Shown piece after piece: positions 10,063 to 18,257 of a stretch of 64,000 nt of DNA. The position numbers were made by a program, and so were the translations under genes. Source of the stretch: Actinomyces sp. UMB0138 (GTDB lineage Bacteria; Bacillota; Negativicutes; Veillonellales; Veillonellaceae); assembly GCF_002849225.1 (NCBI RefSeq), contig NZ_PKMC01000003.1, positions 248,001 to 312,000 of the forward strand, read 5' to 3'. Under the pieces are notes generated by a model. That model was not told where the DNA came from and searched no databases. It saw only the letters and a program-made list of their open reading frames with translations. Numbering within the stretch: the first letter of the stretch is position 1; every line of letters starts with the position of its first letter.

Positions 10063-10141
10063 TGTATGGTTTTGGCATGTTTACACGAATGTTCAGCTGA
10101 CTGCGCGTCAGCCAAAGCTCAAGAAGCCATACATCGTGTCT
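10063..10141 (+). promoter_or_regulatory. Structured 5' leader of the metY-metX operon (putative attenuator/riboswitch)
   Basis: Several mutually compatible or competing helices can be drawn: TGTATGG (10063-10069) with CCATACA (10127-10133), TTTGG (10071-10075) with CCAAA (10112-10116), GCTGAC (10096-10101) with GTCAGC (10107-10112), and an alternative ACACGA (10083-10088) with TCGTGT (10134-10139). They lead into an intrinsic terminator just downstream. A TATGGT at 10065-10070 could be a -10 placing the transcript start near an ATG at 10077, giving a seven-codon frame (MFTRMFS) with two Met codons. A second frame from 10066 is cysteine-rich at its start. The core bases of SAM-I or SAM-IV riboswitches were not recognised, so the class is unknown. 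Confidence 0.5.
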
Positions 10142-10185
10142 GCCGTGCAGTCCTCAAGGGGCCTTGCACGGCTTTTCTGTATTTT
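10142..10185 (+). terminator. Intrinsic terminator in the metY leader
   Basis: An eight-base-pair stem (GCCGTGCA 10142-10149 with TGCACGGC 10165-10172) is followed at once by a T-rich tract ending at 10185. It stands 41 bases before the metY start with no gene ahead of it in the same direction, so it is best read as the off-switch of an attenuator. Confidence 0.8.
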
Positions 10186-10226
10186 CATGGGGCCCCTAAT
10201 ACCATCTGAACCTATAAGGAACCCTC

Positions 10227-11525
10227 ATGTCTTGGAATTTTGAAACTAACCAGATCCACGCCGGCCAGCAGCCCGACCCCACCACCGGGGCGAGGGCGTT
10301 GCCGATCTACCAGACCACCTCTTACGTGTTCGAGTCCGCCCAGCAGGCGGCTGACCGCTTCGCCCTCAAAGATCAAGGCCCCATCTACTCGCGCCTGACG
10401 AACCCCACCTGGGATGTGGTCGAGGCACGACTGGCAACTCTGGAGGGCGGCGTCGGCGCCCTGCTCACGTCTTCTGGCGCGGGCGCAATCAGCCTGTCGA
10501 TTCTGACGATCGCCCAGGCCGGAGACAACATTGTGGCTTCGCCCTCGCTATATGGCGGCACCACGAACCTGTTCGTACACACCCTGCCCAAGTACGGTAT
10601 CGAGACCCGCCTGGTCGAAGATCCCCACGACATCGAATCGTGGAAGGCCCTCGCTGACGAACGCACCGTGGCTTTCTATGGGGAAACCATTCCCAACCCG
10701 GCCGGAGACATTCTGGATCTAGAACCGCTAGCCAAGGCGGCGCACGAAGTTGGCGTACCGCTAATCGTCGACAACACCGTGCCGACCCCGTACCTGCTGC
10801 GTCCGATCGAATGGGGTGCAGACATTGTGGTGCACTCGGCCACGAAGTACCTGGGCGGACACGGCACCTCCGTGCTAGGCGTCATCGTCGATTCGGGCAA
10901 CTTCGATTGGACCAAGGAACCGGAACGCTTCGTCCAGTTCAACCAGCCCGACCCGTCATACCACGGCCTCACCTACGGCCCCGACCTGGGCAATCAGGCC
11001 TTCATCCTGAAGGCACGCGCCCAGGGGTTGCGAGATCTAGGCTTCAGCGCCTCCCCGTTCAATGCCTTCCTAATTGAACAGGGCATCGAAACGCTCTCGC
11101 TGCGCATTGAACGGCACGTGGACAACGCCCTCAAGATCGCGCAGTACCTAGAAAAGCGCAAGAACGAGGGCCGCGGCGTGGACGCGATCAGCTACTCCGG
11201 CCTGGAGTCGAGCCCCTACTACGAGCTCGCCAAGAAGTACACCCCGCGCGGTGCGGGCGCCCTGGTCAGCTTCGACATCACCGGTGGCCGCGAGGTAGGC
11301 GAGAAGTTCGTCGACAACCTGCCGCTCTTCTCGAACCTGGCAAACATCGGCGACGTGCGTTCGCTAGTAGCCCACCCTGCCTCCACCACCCACTCGCAGT
11401 TGGAAGAGGAAGGGCTGAAGAAGGCCGGCATCACCGGCGGCACGATCCGACTTGCGGTTGGCATCGAAAACGTCGAAGACCTGATCGACGCCCTCGAAAC
11501 CGCGTTCAAGGCTGTGGGCCTGTGA
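10227..11525 (+). CDS. metY: O-acetylhomoserine aminocarboxypropyltransferase (sulfhydrylase)
   Basis: PLP enzyme that makes homocysteine from O-acetylhomoserine and sulfide, the direct-sulfhydrylation route to methionine. The 432-residue length is typical for the Cys/Met-metabolism PLP family. The PLP lysine is K207 in HSATKYLGGHG, and YSRLTNPTWDVVEARLA and SSGAGAIS near the N-terminus bind cofactor phosphate. It is followed without a gap by metX, which makes its substrate, so the pair forms a complete module from homoserine to homocysteine. The ribosome site is TAAGGA, eight bases ahead of the ATG. Expression is probably controlled by the leader terminator described upstream. Confidence 0.95.
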   Translation: MSWNFETNQIHAGQQPDPTTGARALPIYQTTSYVFESAQQAADRFALKDQGPIYSRLTNPTWDVVEARLATLEGGVGALLTSSGAGAISLSILTIAQAGDNIVASPSLYGGTTNLFVHTLPKYGIETRLVEDPHDIESWKALADERTVAFYGETIPNPAGDILDLEPLAKAAHEVGVPLIVDNTVPTPYLLRPIEWGADIVVHSATKYLGGHGTSVLGVIVDSGNFDWTKEPERFVQFNQPDPSYHGLTYGPDLGNQAFILKARAQGLRDLGFSASPFNAFLIEQGIETLSLRIERHVDNALKIAQYLEKRKNEGRGVDAISYSGLESSPYYELAKKYTPRGAGALVSFDITGGREVGEKFVDNLPLFSNLANIGDVRSLVAHPASTTHSQLEEEGLKKAGITGGTIRLAVGIENVEDLIDALETAFKAVGL

Positions 11526-12850
11526 GCAACGAGGCGTGTTGTAAGGGGTGGGATGACCTTCCACCCCTTACGGTGCTTGCCCAAAGAGCTGCCCGGCACG
11601 GTGCATCCGACCGGGCAGCTCCCGGCATTTCCAGAACCAACACTCCCCTCCCCTTTGCTTCTTTACTGAAACCCCCCAAAGGTGACTGGGCCAGCGCACC
11701 AGCAACTGATGCTTCCGCCGTTGCCAAGGGCGACGCTCTGCCTGTAACCGGGGCTTGGCGCGAGGACGAGGCTCGCGGCCCCCGCATGTACGCCGAATTA
11801 GGGCCGCTGCCTTTAGAGGGCGGCGGGAAGCTGCCCGCGGTTCGTCTTGCCTATGAAACGTGGGGCAAGTTAAACCCGGCCAGGAACAACGCCATTTTGA
11901 TCCTTCACGCTCTGACTGGGGATTCCCACGTCGCCGGCCCAGCCGGGCCGGGTCAACCCACTCCCGGCTGGTGGGCGCAGGCGGTGGGGCCGAAGCTCCC
12001 GCTCGATACCGACAAGTACTTCATCGTGGCACCAAACGTGCTGGGCGGGTGCATGGGTTCTACCGGTCCTTCCTCGCTAGCCCCGGATGGGCGCGAGTGG
12101 GGGTCGCGTTTCCCGCAGCTGTCCACGCGCGACATGGTCAGGGCGGAGGCCCGCTTGGCAGATCTGCTGGGCATTGACCAGTTCGCAGCTATCGTGGGCC
12201 CTTCTGCGGGCGGGCATCGGGCAGTCGAATGGGCTGTCACCTACCCGGAACGGACCCGCACGCTGATCTTGGTGGCAACGGCAGCATGCACCACCGCCGA
12301 GCAGGCGGCATGGGCCCACGCGCAGATTGCCGCCATCGAGCTGGATCCGCATTTCAACGGTGGCGACTACTACCACAGCGACGAAGGACCGGTGCGCGGG
12401 TTAGGGCTTGCGCGCGAGATCGCCCATACCACCTACCGCACCCCACTGGAACTGGACGAGCGATTCGGGCGAAACCGCCAGGGCGACGAGGAACCACTGG
12501 CCGGCGGTAGATTAGCGGTGCAGTCCTATTTGGACTACCACGCCCGCAAATTGGCGGCCCGCTTTGATGCGGGCAGCTACCGGATCCTCTCTAAGGCAAT
12601 GATCACCCACGACGTGGGCCGAGGACGGGGCGGCGTGGCCGAAGCGCTCGCTCGTTTTTCCGGACCAGCCTTAGTGGTTGGAGTAAATTCGGATCGGCTG
12701 TTCTACGCCCGCGACTGCGAAAAGATGGCGAAGGCACTTCCGGGTGGCCGCTTCGCCCAGATTCACACCCCCTTTGGCCACGACGGCTTCTTGATAGAAT
12801 TTGCCCAAGTCAATGCCATCCTCGCGGAGTTTATGGAAGAACTAGAATGA
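11522..12850 (+). CDS. metX: Homoserine O-acetyltransferase (start uncertain)
   Basis: Alpha/beta-hydrolase-fold enzyme that acetylates homoserine from acetyl-CoA. The conserved core runs from LAYETWGKLNPARNN through HALTGDSH, the nucleophile S228 in VGPSAGGH, to a C-terminal GHDGFLIE that carries the catalytic histidine. The outer start given is a GTG overlapping metY by four bases, which adds about 88 residues before the usual N-terminus. That extra stretch contains two perfect stem-loops, looks weaker in third-position GC and has no family match, so the real start may be the ATG at 11786, although no good ribosome site precedes it. The end is certain; the start is not. Confidence 0.9.
   Translation: MSNEACCKGWDDLPPLTVLAQRAARHGASDRAAPGISRTNTPLPFASLLKPPKGDWASAPATDASAVAKGDALPVTGAWREDEARGPRMYAELGPLPLEGGGKLPAVRLAYETWGKLNPARNNAILILHALTGDSHVAGPAGPGQPTPGWWAQAVGPKLPLDTDKYFIVAPNVLGGCMGSTGPSSLAPDGREWGSRFPQLSTRDMVRAEARLADLLGIDQFAAIVGPSAGGHRAVEWAVTYPERTRTLILVATAACTTAEQAAWAHAQIAAIELDPHFNGGDYYHSDEGPVRGLGLAREIAHTTYRTPLELDERFGRNRQGDEEPLAGGRLAVQSYLDYHARKLAARFDAGSYRILSKAMITHDVGRGRGGVAEALARFSGPALVVGVNSDRLFYARDCEKMAKALPGGRFAQIHTPFGHDGFLIEFAQVNAILAEFMEELE
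11541..11571 (+). other. Perfect stem-loop at the metY-metX junction (first)
   Basis: GTAAGGGGTGG at 11541-11551 pairs perfectly over 11 bases with CCACCCCTTAC at 11561-11571 around a nine-base loop. There is no T-run after it, so it is unlikely to be a simple terminator. It lies 16 bases after the metY stop and inside the longest possible metX reading frame. Confidence 0.7.
11586..11621 (+). other. Perfect stem-loop at the metY-metX junction (second)
   Basis: GAGCTGCCCGG at 11586-11596 pairs perfectly with CCGGGCAGCTC at 11611-11621 around a 14-base loop. It follows the first stem-loop by 14 bases; together they form a compact intercistronic RNA structure that may stabilise the mRNA or set the metY/metX ratio. 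Confidence 0.7.
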
Positions 12851-13983
12851 CCGATTTTCGCCCTCTGCCCACGGAAGTCCCCGATGAGGCACCGCCGCAA
12901 GGCAAGTGGGGCCCCGACATTTTAGGGCCCGGATTCGAGGCGCAAACGCTCTCTTTGCATGCCGATTCCGAGGGGCCCGTCATGGCTACCCTGGTCGCGC
13001 ACCGCGCCGAGGCCGATCCCCAGGCCATCGCGGGTACTCCTAAAGAACCGGGGTTCGTGGCGCTCTACATTCACGGGTGGAATGACTACTTTTTCCAGCG
13101 CGAGCAGGCCCGCCACGTGGCCGCTGCGGGGGGCGCTTTCTACGCGATCGACCTGCGCAAGTACGGCAGGTCGTGGCGGCTGTACCAGTCCTTCGGGTAT
13201 GTCGATTCGCTAGACACTTACGACGAGGATTTGGATGCGGCGCTGCGGCTGATTCGCTCGGAACACCCCCACCTGCCTTTACTCCTGATGGGCCACTCCA
13301 CCGGCGGATTGTCGGCGGCGCTGTGGGCGAACCGGCACCGCGACCAGGTTTCTGCCCTGCTCCTAAATTCGCCTTGGATCACCTGGCAGTACGACAACAC
13401 TTCGAAAACGGTGGTTACCCCACTGGTGCGCGCGTGGTCTTGGCGGGCCCCCCGCCAGGTGGTGCCCATGCCCGAGGGCGAAAACATCTACGCCCGCTCG
13501 CTGGCGGGTTGGGACAGCGAGGACGGGCCTCTTCCGGACTACTTGCGTCCGTGGAGGGAGGATCCTTCCGTGCGCGGCTGGAATCTGATCCCGCAGTGGA
13601 AGACGTCTAAATCTGCCCCCATCAGGCCGGGCTGGCTCCAGGCCATCCTAGCTGGGCACACGGAGATAGCTAAGGGATTGCAGCTTACTTGCCCGACCCT
13701 GGTGTGGGCATCTGTGGGATCTTTTGGCGGCAAATGGAACCTACTGGCCCGCCGCCGCGATGCCGTCTTGGATGCGGACAAGGTAGCTGCTACCGCGCAC
13801 AAGCTTTCTACCAACGTAACCTTGCGCCGGTTTGAATCGCTGCACGACGTAATCTTGTCTGACCCGGACGTGCGCCAGAGCGCGTGGGCTTCCTTCCACG
13901 CCTGGCTGCCTATGGCTCTGCCGCAGGCCGCCAACCCGCCCTCGATATTAGGCGAGGCGGCCTGCACCCAGATTTGCCCCTAG
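12847..13983 (+). CDS. Alpha/beta hydrolase, serine aminopeptidase S33/monoacylglycerol-lipase type
   Basis: A 378-residue hydrolase with the nucleophile elbow GHSTGG inside LLLMGHSTGGLSAALWANRH and an early HGWNDYF segment that supplies the oxyanion hole. The C-terminal HDVILSDPDVR is a good candidate for the catalytic histidine region. Proteins of this type act on acylglycerols or lysophospholipids, but the substrate is not certain. The ATG overlaps the metX stop by four bases (ATGA), so it is translated with the methionine operon although no link to methionine synthesis is evident. Its end overlaps the convergent gene by four bases. Confidence 0.8.
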   Translation: MTDFRPLPTEVPDEAPPQGKWGPDILGPGFEAQTLSLHADSEGPVMATLVAHRAEADPQAIAGTPKEPGFVALYIHGWNDYFFQREQARHVAAAGGAFYAIDLRKYGRSWRLYQSFGYVDSLDTYDEDLDAALRLIRSEHPHLPLLLMGHSTGGLSAALWANRHRDQVSALLLNSPWITWQYDNTSKTVVTPLVRAWSWRAPRQVVPMPEGENIYARSLAGWDSEDGPLPDYLRPWREDPSVRGWNLIPQWKTSKSAPIRPGWLQAILAGHTEIAKGLQLTCPTLVWASVGSFGGKWNLLARRRDAVLDADKVAATAHKLSTNVTLRRFESLHDVILSDPDVRQSAWASFHAWLPMALPQAANPPSILGEAACTQICP

Positions 13984-15179
13984 CGGGCCTTGGATTCGCG
14001 GTCAATCTCCTCATTTATCTCGAGGATTGCTTCGGCCAAAGACGGGCCTTCCGCGTGGCCTAGGCGGAAGTGTACCCAGCCGTCGGCGCTGATACCCAGC
14101 AGTTCTTCAATTGCCTGATCAGCATCGGTGGTCTGCTGGCCGCCGTTGTAGCTGATCTGCCCACCTGCCAGCAAAGTAGCTTCCTTGAACGAATCGGCTC
14201 CCACCGCCACGATTGGGGTGTCAGAACCCAGCACGGAAGCAATAGCTGCCAGCCCTTCGGCGTCGTGTCCAAGCACCGCCGGGACCTCTTTTTGCACGGC
14301 CTCGTGTTCGCCGGTAGTAGCCGGCGGTTCCTCTTCTTGCTTCTTGTCGAAGCCCTGGGCCACCACCGTGTCACCCACCGCGTAGACCTGCGGGTAATGG
14401 ATGCCACCAACAATGCGATCCTCCTGTTTCGGGGAACGCATCTGCTGTTCTTCCACCTTGGGGGCGGCCGGCTGCGCGGGTACATCCGATTCGTCCTGCT
14501 GCGGCTCGGGGGCCGTGGACCCGGGAGCGGATGGGCCTTCGATACGACCATCGTCTGTTGAATACTGCGACAGTCGAGGGCGGCGCGAATGCCGGGCGCG
14601 CATCAGTGCCGGGTTCGGCGACCAGTAGCTAGGCCCAACCGGTTGCACGTCTAGGAAGCGGCGCCCGTTCGCCATGGCGCGCATTGCGATCTCGTGTACC
14701 TCTAGGCCCGAGGAGAAGAGTACGTCCAGGGAGGGGCGCACAGAGGGGTCGATGTCCGCAGCAACAATGATCATGCGTGGGCCCGGCTTGGCATCCGGGG
14801 GCATGGATTCGCGGAACTCGGTCCAACCGGAACGGAAACGTTCGGCCCCACCGGGATACATGTGGGCAAGGTCCAGCCACCCCATCGAGGAGATGTCGCC
14901 CAACCTAGACAGTGCCGCAATAAGAGAAATGGCATCCAGACGGCCCAGCACTTCCACGGCCACTACCTGCCCGGACGCGTCCAGGGCGGTAAGGCGGTGC
15001 GGGCCGGAAACCTCGTCGGCCTCGTCATGATCCCAGGCAACGGGAAACAGGGGACGGGATATCACTTCTAGGACTTGTGCCCGCACGGACTCCAGAACAT
15101 CTGCACTAAATCCGCGTTCCACGGGACGACCGAACTGTGCTGGGACTAGCCGGCCCTGATCAAGTTCAAAAAGTGGCAT
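13980..15179 (-). CDS. Unknown protein, possibly a restriction-like nuclease fold with a modified-DNA reader (RAMA-like) C-terminus
   Basis: I do not recognise this protein with certainty. The first about 200 residues begin MPLFELDQGRLVPAQFG and contain LTALDASGQVVAVEVLGRLD, where the D...VEV spacing recalls a restriction-endonuclease-like core. The middle (about 215-320) is Pro/Gln/Glu-rich and probably unstructured. The last about 75 residues (GGQISYNGGQQ to GPSLAEAI) look like the RAMA domains found in modification-dependent restriction proteins. The start chosen is the ATG at 15179 because GGAGGA lies six bases upstream; a GTG eight codons earlier has no such site and would swallow it. 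Function and both domain calls are inference. Confidence 0.6.
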   Translation of the reverse strand: MPLFELDQGRLVPAQFGRPVERGFSADVLESVRAQVLEVISRPLFPVAWDHDEADEVSGPHRLTALDASGQVVAVEVLGRLDAISLIAALSRLGDISSMGWLDLAHMYPGGAERFRSGWTEFRESMPPDAKPGPRMIIVAADIDPSVRPSLDVLFSSGLEVHEIAMRAMANGRRFLDVQPVGPSYWSPNPALMRARHSRRPRLSQYSTDDGRIEGPSAPGSTAPEPQQDESDVPAQPAAPKVEEQQMRSPKQEDRIVGGIHYPQVYAVGDTVVAQGFDKKQEEEPPATTGEHEAVQKEVPAVLGHDAEGLAAIASVLGSDTPIVAVGADSFKEATLLAGGQISYNGGQQTTDADQAIEELLGISADGWVHFRLGHAEGPSLAEAILEINEEIDRESKAR

Positions 15180-15232
15180 TATCGTTCCTCCTGCTGCTGG
15201 CACACGTGTCTTCTATTCTTCCACGGATCAGC

Positions 15233-18121
15233 TCAGTTTAGTGCAGTTGTTTCGGGGTGTGCGCTTCCGTTTGCAAGCAGCGTAGCCAGGTGTATACCTT
15301 TGCGTCCCGCCAGTTGCAGCGCCTGCGTGCGGCAAGAGAATCCGTCGGCTAACAACACCGCATCGGGGTTCGCCCTCAGCGAGGGCAGCAGGTCGTTTTC
15401 TGCCACCTTTACCGACACGTCGTAGTGACCCTTTTCCATGCCGAAGTTTCCTGCCAGCCCGCAGCAGCCAGAAACCTCTATCACCTGGGCTCCAGCGCGG
15501 CGCAGCAGCTGCCGATCCCGCTGCCACCCCATCACCGAATAGTGGTGGCAGTGTGGCTGAGCAACCACCTTTAGGCCGTGCAAGTCAGGTAGCTTCCAGT
15601 TAGTTGGGCCTATGGGCGCGGGAGTGCTAAGCAGTTCTGCCAATGTGTAAACGTTCTTCGCCACCAGGTGCGCCCGCCTGTCCTGGTGCAGTAGTTCTGG
15701 AAGATCGTCGCGGAGGACGGCACTGCAGGACGGTTCCACCCCTACGATCGGGATCCCCGCTGCGGCCAGTGGGGCCAGGTTTTCTAGCAGCTGGCGGAGG
15801 CGCTTCTTTGCAGCGGGAAGCTGCCCCGTGGAAATCCAAGTCAGCCCGCAGCAGCTAGGGGGCGCGAGCAGCACCTTGTATCCGGCCTCGTGCAGAACCT
15901 TCACAGTGGCCTTTGCGCCCACCGAATCGAGTGTTTCACTGAAGGAGTCTGCCCAGAGTGCGACGTACCTATCCTGCGGGCGCGCTCCCGCGAGCGCCTG
16001 CTCTATTCCTACCCGCTTTGCCCATTTGCTGAATCGTTCAGTGACTAGGCGGGGTGCTTGCCGGCGCGTATCTAGGCCGGCAACTTTGAAGGCGATTTTA
16101 CGTAGCGGGGTGGCCATCGCGGCGTTTATGACTTTAGCGAGGCCGGGCAGGCGCGTTGCCAGCCCCACCCACCTTGGGAGGGCGCCCAGCAGGTAGTGGC
16201 TGGGTGGGCGAAGTCGCCCTCGGTAAATGCGGTAGTAGGCCTCGCTGCGATATTTTGCCATGTCCACCCCGGCTGGGCAGTCGGCGCTGCAGGCTTTGCA
16301 GGCCAGACACAGGTCGAGCACTTCCAGTACTTCTGGGGAAGCGAAGGATTCAATCAGGTTTCCGTTTGCCGCTTCTTCTAGGATGCGAGCCCGCCCGCGA
16401 GTGGAGTCCTTTTCGTTGCCGGTAGCAGCATAGGACGGGCACATGAATACGCCTTTGCTTTGGGCTCGACATTTGCCAATGCCGGTGCAGCGGTGCACTG
16501 CGGTGGTGAAGTCGCCGTGGTCGGCGCCGAAAGCATATCCGCCGCGAGCAGGAATGGCTTTTGCTGCTGGGCGGCGTAGGTGTGCATCTATCGGTTCGGG
16601 ATCTACCAGCACGCCGGGATTTAGTAACCCATCCGGGTCAAAGATGCCTTTTACCTGGCTAAATAGTGCTAGCGCCGAGGGCGAATACATGCGGGCGAGC
16701 AGTTCTGAGCGGGCCCTCCCGTCCCCGTGCTCGCCCGAGATGGAACCGCCGTGTCGGGCAACGATGTCCGCTGCTTCTTCTAAGAAGGCGCGGGTACGGG
16801 CGACGCCTTGCGGCTCGGTCAGGGGAAAGTCTAGGCGCACGTGCACGCAGCCGTCCCCGAAGTGCCCGTAGAGGAGGCCGTTGATGCCGCGCCTGTTCAT
16901 ACAGGTGGTGAAGTCTTCTAAGTAGTCGGCTAATTTTTGCGGAGGGACGGCAGCATCTTCAAAACCTGCCCACGCCTGCTCGCCGCCAGTTACGTTGCCA
17001 TGCTCGTCTCGGACAATTGGGGTGCGCCCGCCCAGGCCGGCCCCGTCGGCCCTGATGCGCCAGAGGGCGGCTGCGTCCTCGCCGGGAGGATAGATGGCTA
17101 CCTGATCCGTGTGCGCGGCGCCGGCTATTTTTTTCGCCAGTGCTAAAGATTGCGGCTCATCTGCTGCCGACACTTCGCACATTAGCCAGCCGCCGCCCTT
17201 GGGCAGTGCGGGAACCTGGCCGCGGTTTTGTTTGACTACCTCTACCAGGTTGCGGTCGAGCCCCTCGACAGAAAGAGGCCGAAACGCCAACACGGTGGGA
17301 ACGTCCCTGGCCGCTTCGATCATGTCCGCATAGCCCAACGCCATGAGCACCGGAGAAGCAGGTATGGGCACAAGTTTTACTTCTATTTCGAGTACAGTCA
17401 CCAGAGTGCCCTCGCTACCCGCCAAAAACCCGGCCAGATTCCGCCCCGATTCTGGTAGGGCCATATCCAATTGGTAACCCGAGACTTGCCTAGAGAATTT
17501 ACCGAATTCCTTGCGGATGGTGGCCAGGTTCTGGTCAATCAGCGCTTGCAAGTCTTCTCGCGGGGCGAGCGAGTCGTTTCGGGCAGTAAAGATATTGCCA
17601 ACCCCGTCCACGCACTCTAGCGACACAATGTTTACCGCCGTCCTGCCCCACGCTGTTGCATGCGGCCCGCAGGCGTTATTTCCTACCATTCCGCCGATAG
17701 TGCACCGGTTCTGGCTAGAGGGATCAGGCCCAAAACGCAATCCGTATTGGGCGGCACGCGCCTGCAACGTTGCTTCTACACATCCTGGTTGCACGCGGGC
17801 GGTGCACCGTTGCGGATCAATATCCAGCACCTGGTTCATGTGCTTGTTAAAGTCGATTACCACTCCGGGCCCTATGGCGTTGCCGGCACAGGAAGTGCCC
17901 GCTCCCCTGCTGGTCAATGGCAGTTTTGCTTTCAGGGCGGCTTTTATTCCAGCGATGGCTTCTTGCTTGTTGCGGGGAAAATAGACGGCTGCGGGAATAA
18001 CCCGGTAGATGCCGGCATCGGTCGAGTACATGCCGCGCGTAAGCCGACTAGTGTCCAATTGCGAGCGCATTTGGACTGGCAGATGCTGTGCCATTGCCTG
18101 CGCCGTCCCCGATGATCCCAT
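15233..18121 (-). CDS. FAD-binding/Fe-S dehydrogenase, YdiJ-like (D-2-hydroxyacid oxidation)
   Basis: A 962-residue fusion of a GlcD-like FAD oxidase with a GlpC-like iron-sulfur unit, the layout of E. coli YdiJ and related D-2-hydroxyglutarate or D-lactate dehydrogenases. The FAD region includes TSRGAGTSCAGNA and GMVGNNACGPHATAWGR. Two 4Fe-4S motifs follow near residues 550 (CTGIGKC) and 607 (CLACKACSADCP). The C-terminal part has two CCG elements (PSCCGLTW near 755 and SGCCGLAGNFGME near 885), which bind a further cluster in this family. It would pass electrons to the respiratory chain at the membrane face. The gene stands alone; the exact substrate cannot be told. Confidence 0.85.
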   Translation of the reverse strand: MGSSGTAQAMAQHLPVQMRSQLDTSRLTRGMYSTDAGIYRVIPAAVYFPRNKQEAIAGIKAALKAKLPLTSRGAGTSCAGNAIGPGVVIDFNKHMNQVLDIDPQRCTARVQPGCVEATLQARAAQYGLRFGPDPSSQNRCTIGGMVGNNACGPHATAWGRTAVNIVSLECVDGVGNIFTARNDSLAPREDLQALIDQNLATIRKEFGKFSRQVSGYQLDMALPESGRNLAGFLAGSEGTLVTVLEIEVKLVPIPASPVLMALGYADMIEAARDVPTVLAFRPLSVEGLDRNLVEVVKQNRGQVPALPKGGGWLMCEVSAADEPQSLALAKKIAGAAHTDQVAIYPPGEDAAALWRIRADGAGLGGRTPIVRDEHGNVTGGEQAWAGFEDAAVPPQKLADYLEDFTTCMNRRGINGLLYGHFGDGCVHVRLDFPLTEPQGVARTRAFLEEAADIVARHGGSISGEHGDGRARSELLARMYSPSALALFSQVKGIFDPDGLLNPGVLVDPEPIDAHLRRPAAKAIPARGGYAFGADHGDFTTAVHRCTGIGKCRAQSKGVFMCPSYAATGNEKDSTRGRARILEEAANGNLIESFASPEVLEVLDLCLACKACSADCPAGVDMAKYRSEAYYRIYRGRLRPPSHYLLGALPRWVGLATRLPGLAKVINAAMATPLRKIAFKVAGLDTRRQAPRLVTERFSKWAKRVGIEQALAGARPQDRYVALWADSFSETLDSVGAKATVKVLHEAGYKVLLAPPSCCGLTWISTGQLPAAKKRLRQLLENLAPLAAAGIPIVGVEPSCSAVLRDDLPELLHQDRRAHLVAKNVYTLAELLSTPAPIGPTNWKLPDLHGLKVVAQPHCHHYSVMGWQRDRQLLRRAGAQVIEVSGCCGLAGNFGMEKGHYDVSVKVAENDLLPSLRANPDAVLLADGFSCRTQALQLAGRKGIHLATLLANGSAHPETTALN

Positions 18122-18194
18122 GTTTCAATGCTCTCACTGTTTGTGGCCCCAATGTTGCACTACCAACCAGTTTTGTTCCACCTGCATCACCCGT

Positions 18195-18241
18195 ATTCTT
18201 CGAGAATGTAGTCGAGGGCGGCTTAAGCCGCCCTCGACTAC
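18195..18241. terminator. Two adjacent hairpins, one a perfect 34-base palindrome
   Basis: Bases 18208-18241 form a perfect palindrome with 17-base arms, each containing the overrepresented word CGAGGGCG (18213-18220 and, inverted, 18229-18236). Directly beside it, 18195-18207 can form ATTCT-TCG-AGAAT. The pair lies 17 bases beyond the stop of the FG-GAP gene and ahead of the next minus-strand gene, so it probably ends that transcript, though no long T-run follows. Confidence 0.65.
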
Positions 18242-18257
18242 ACCCACACAGGCCAAA

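Noticed and set aside
10063..10185. SAM-I/SAM-IV riboswitch call for the metY leader
   Set aside because: The conserved core bases and junction layout of those classes are not visible, so only an unclassified structured leader is claimed.
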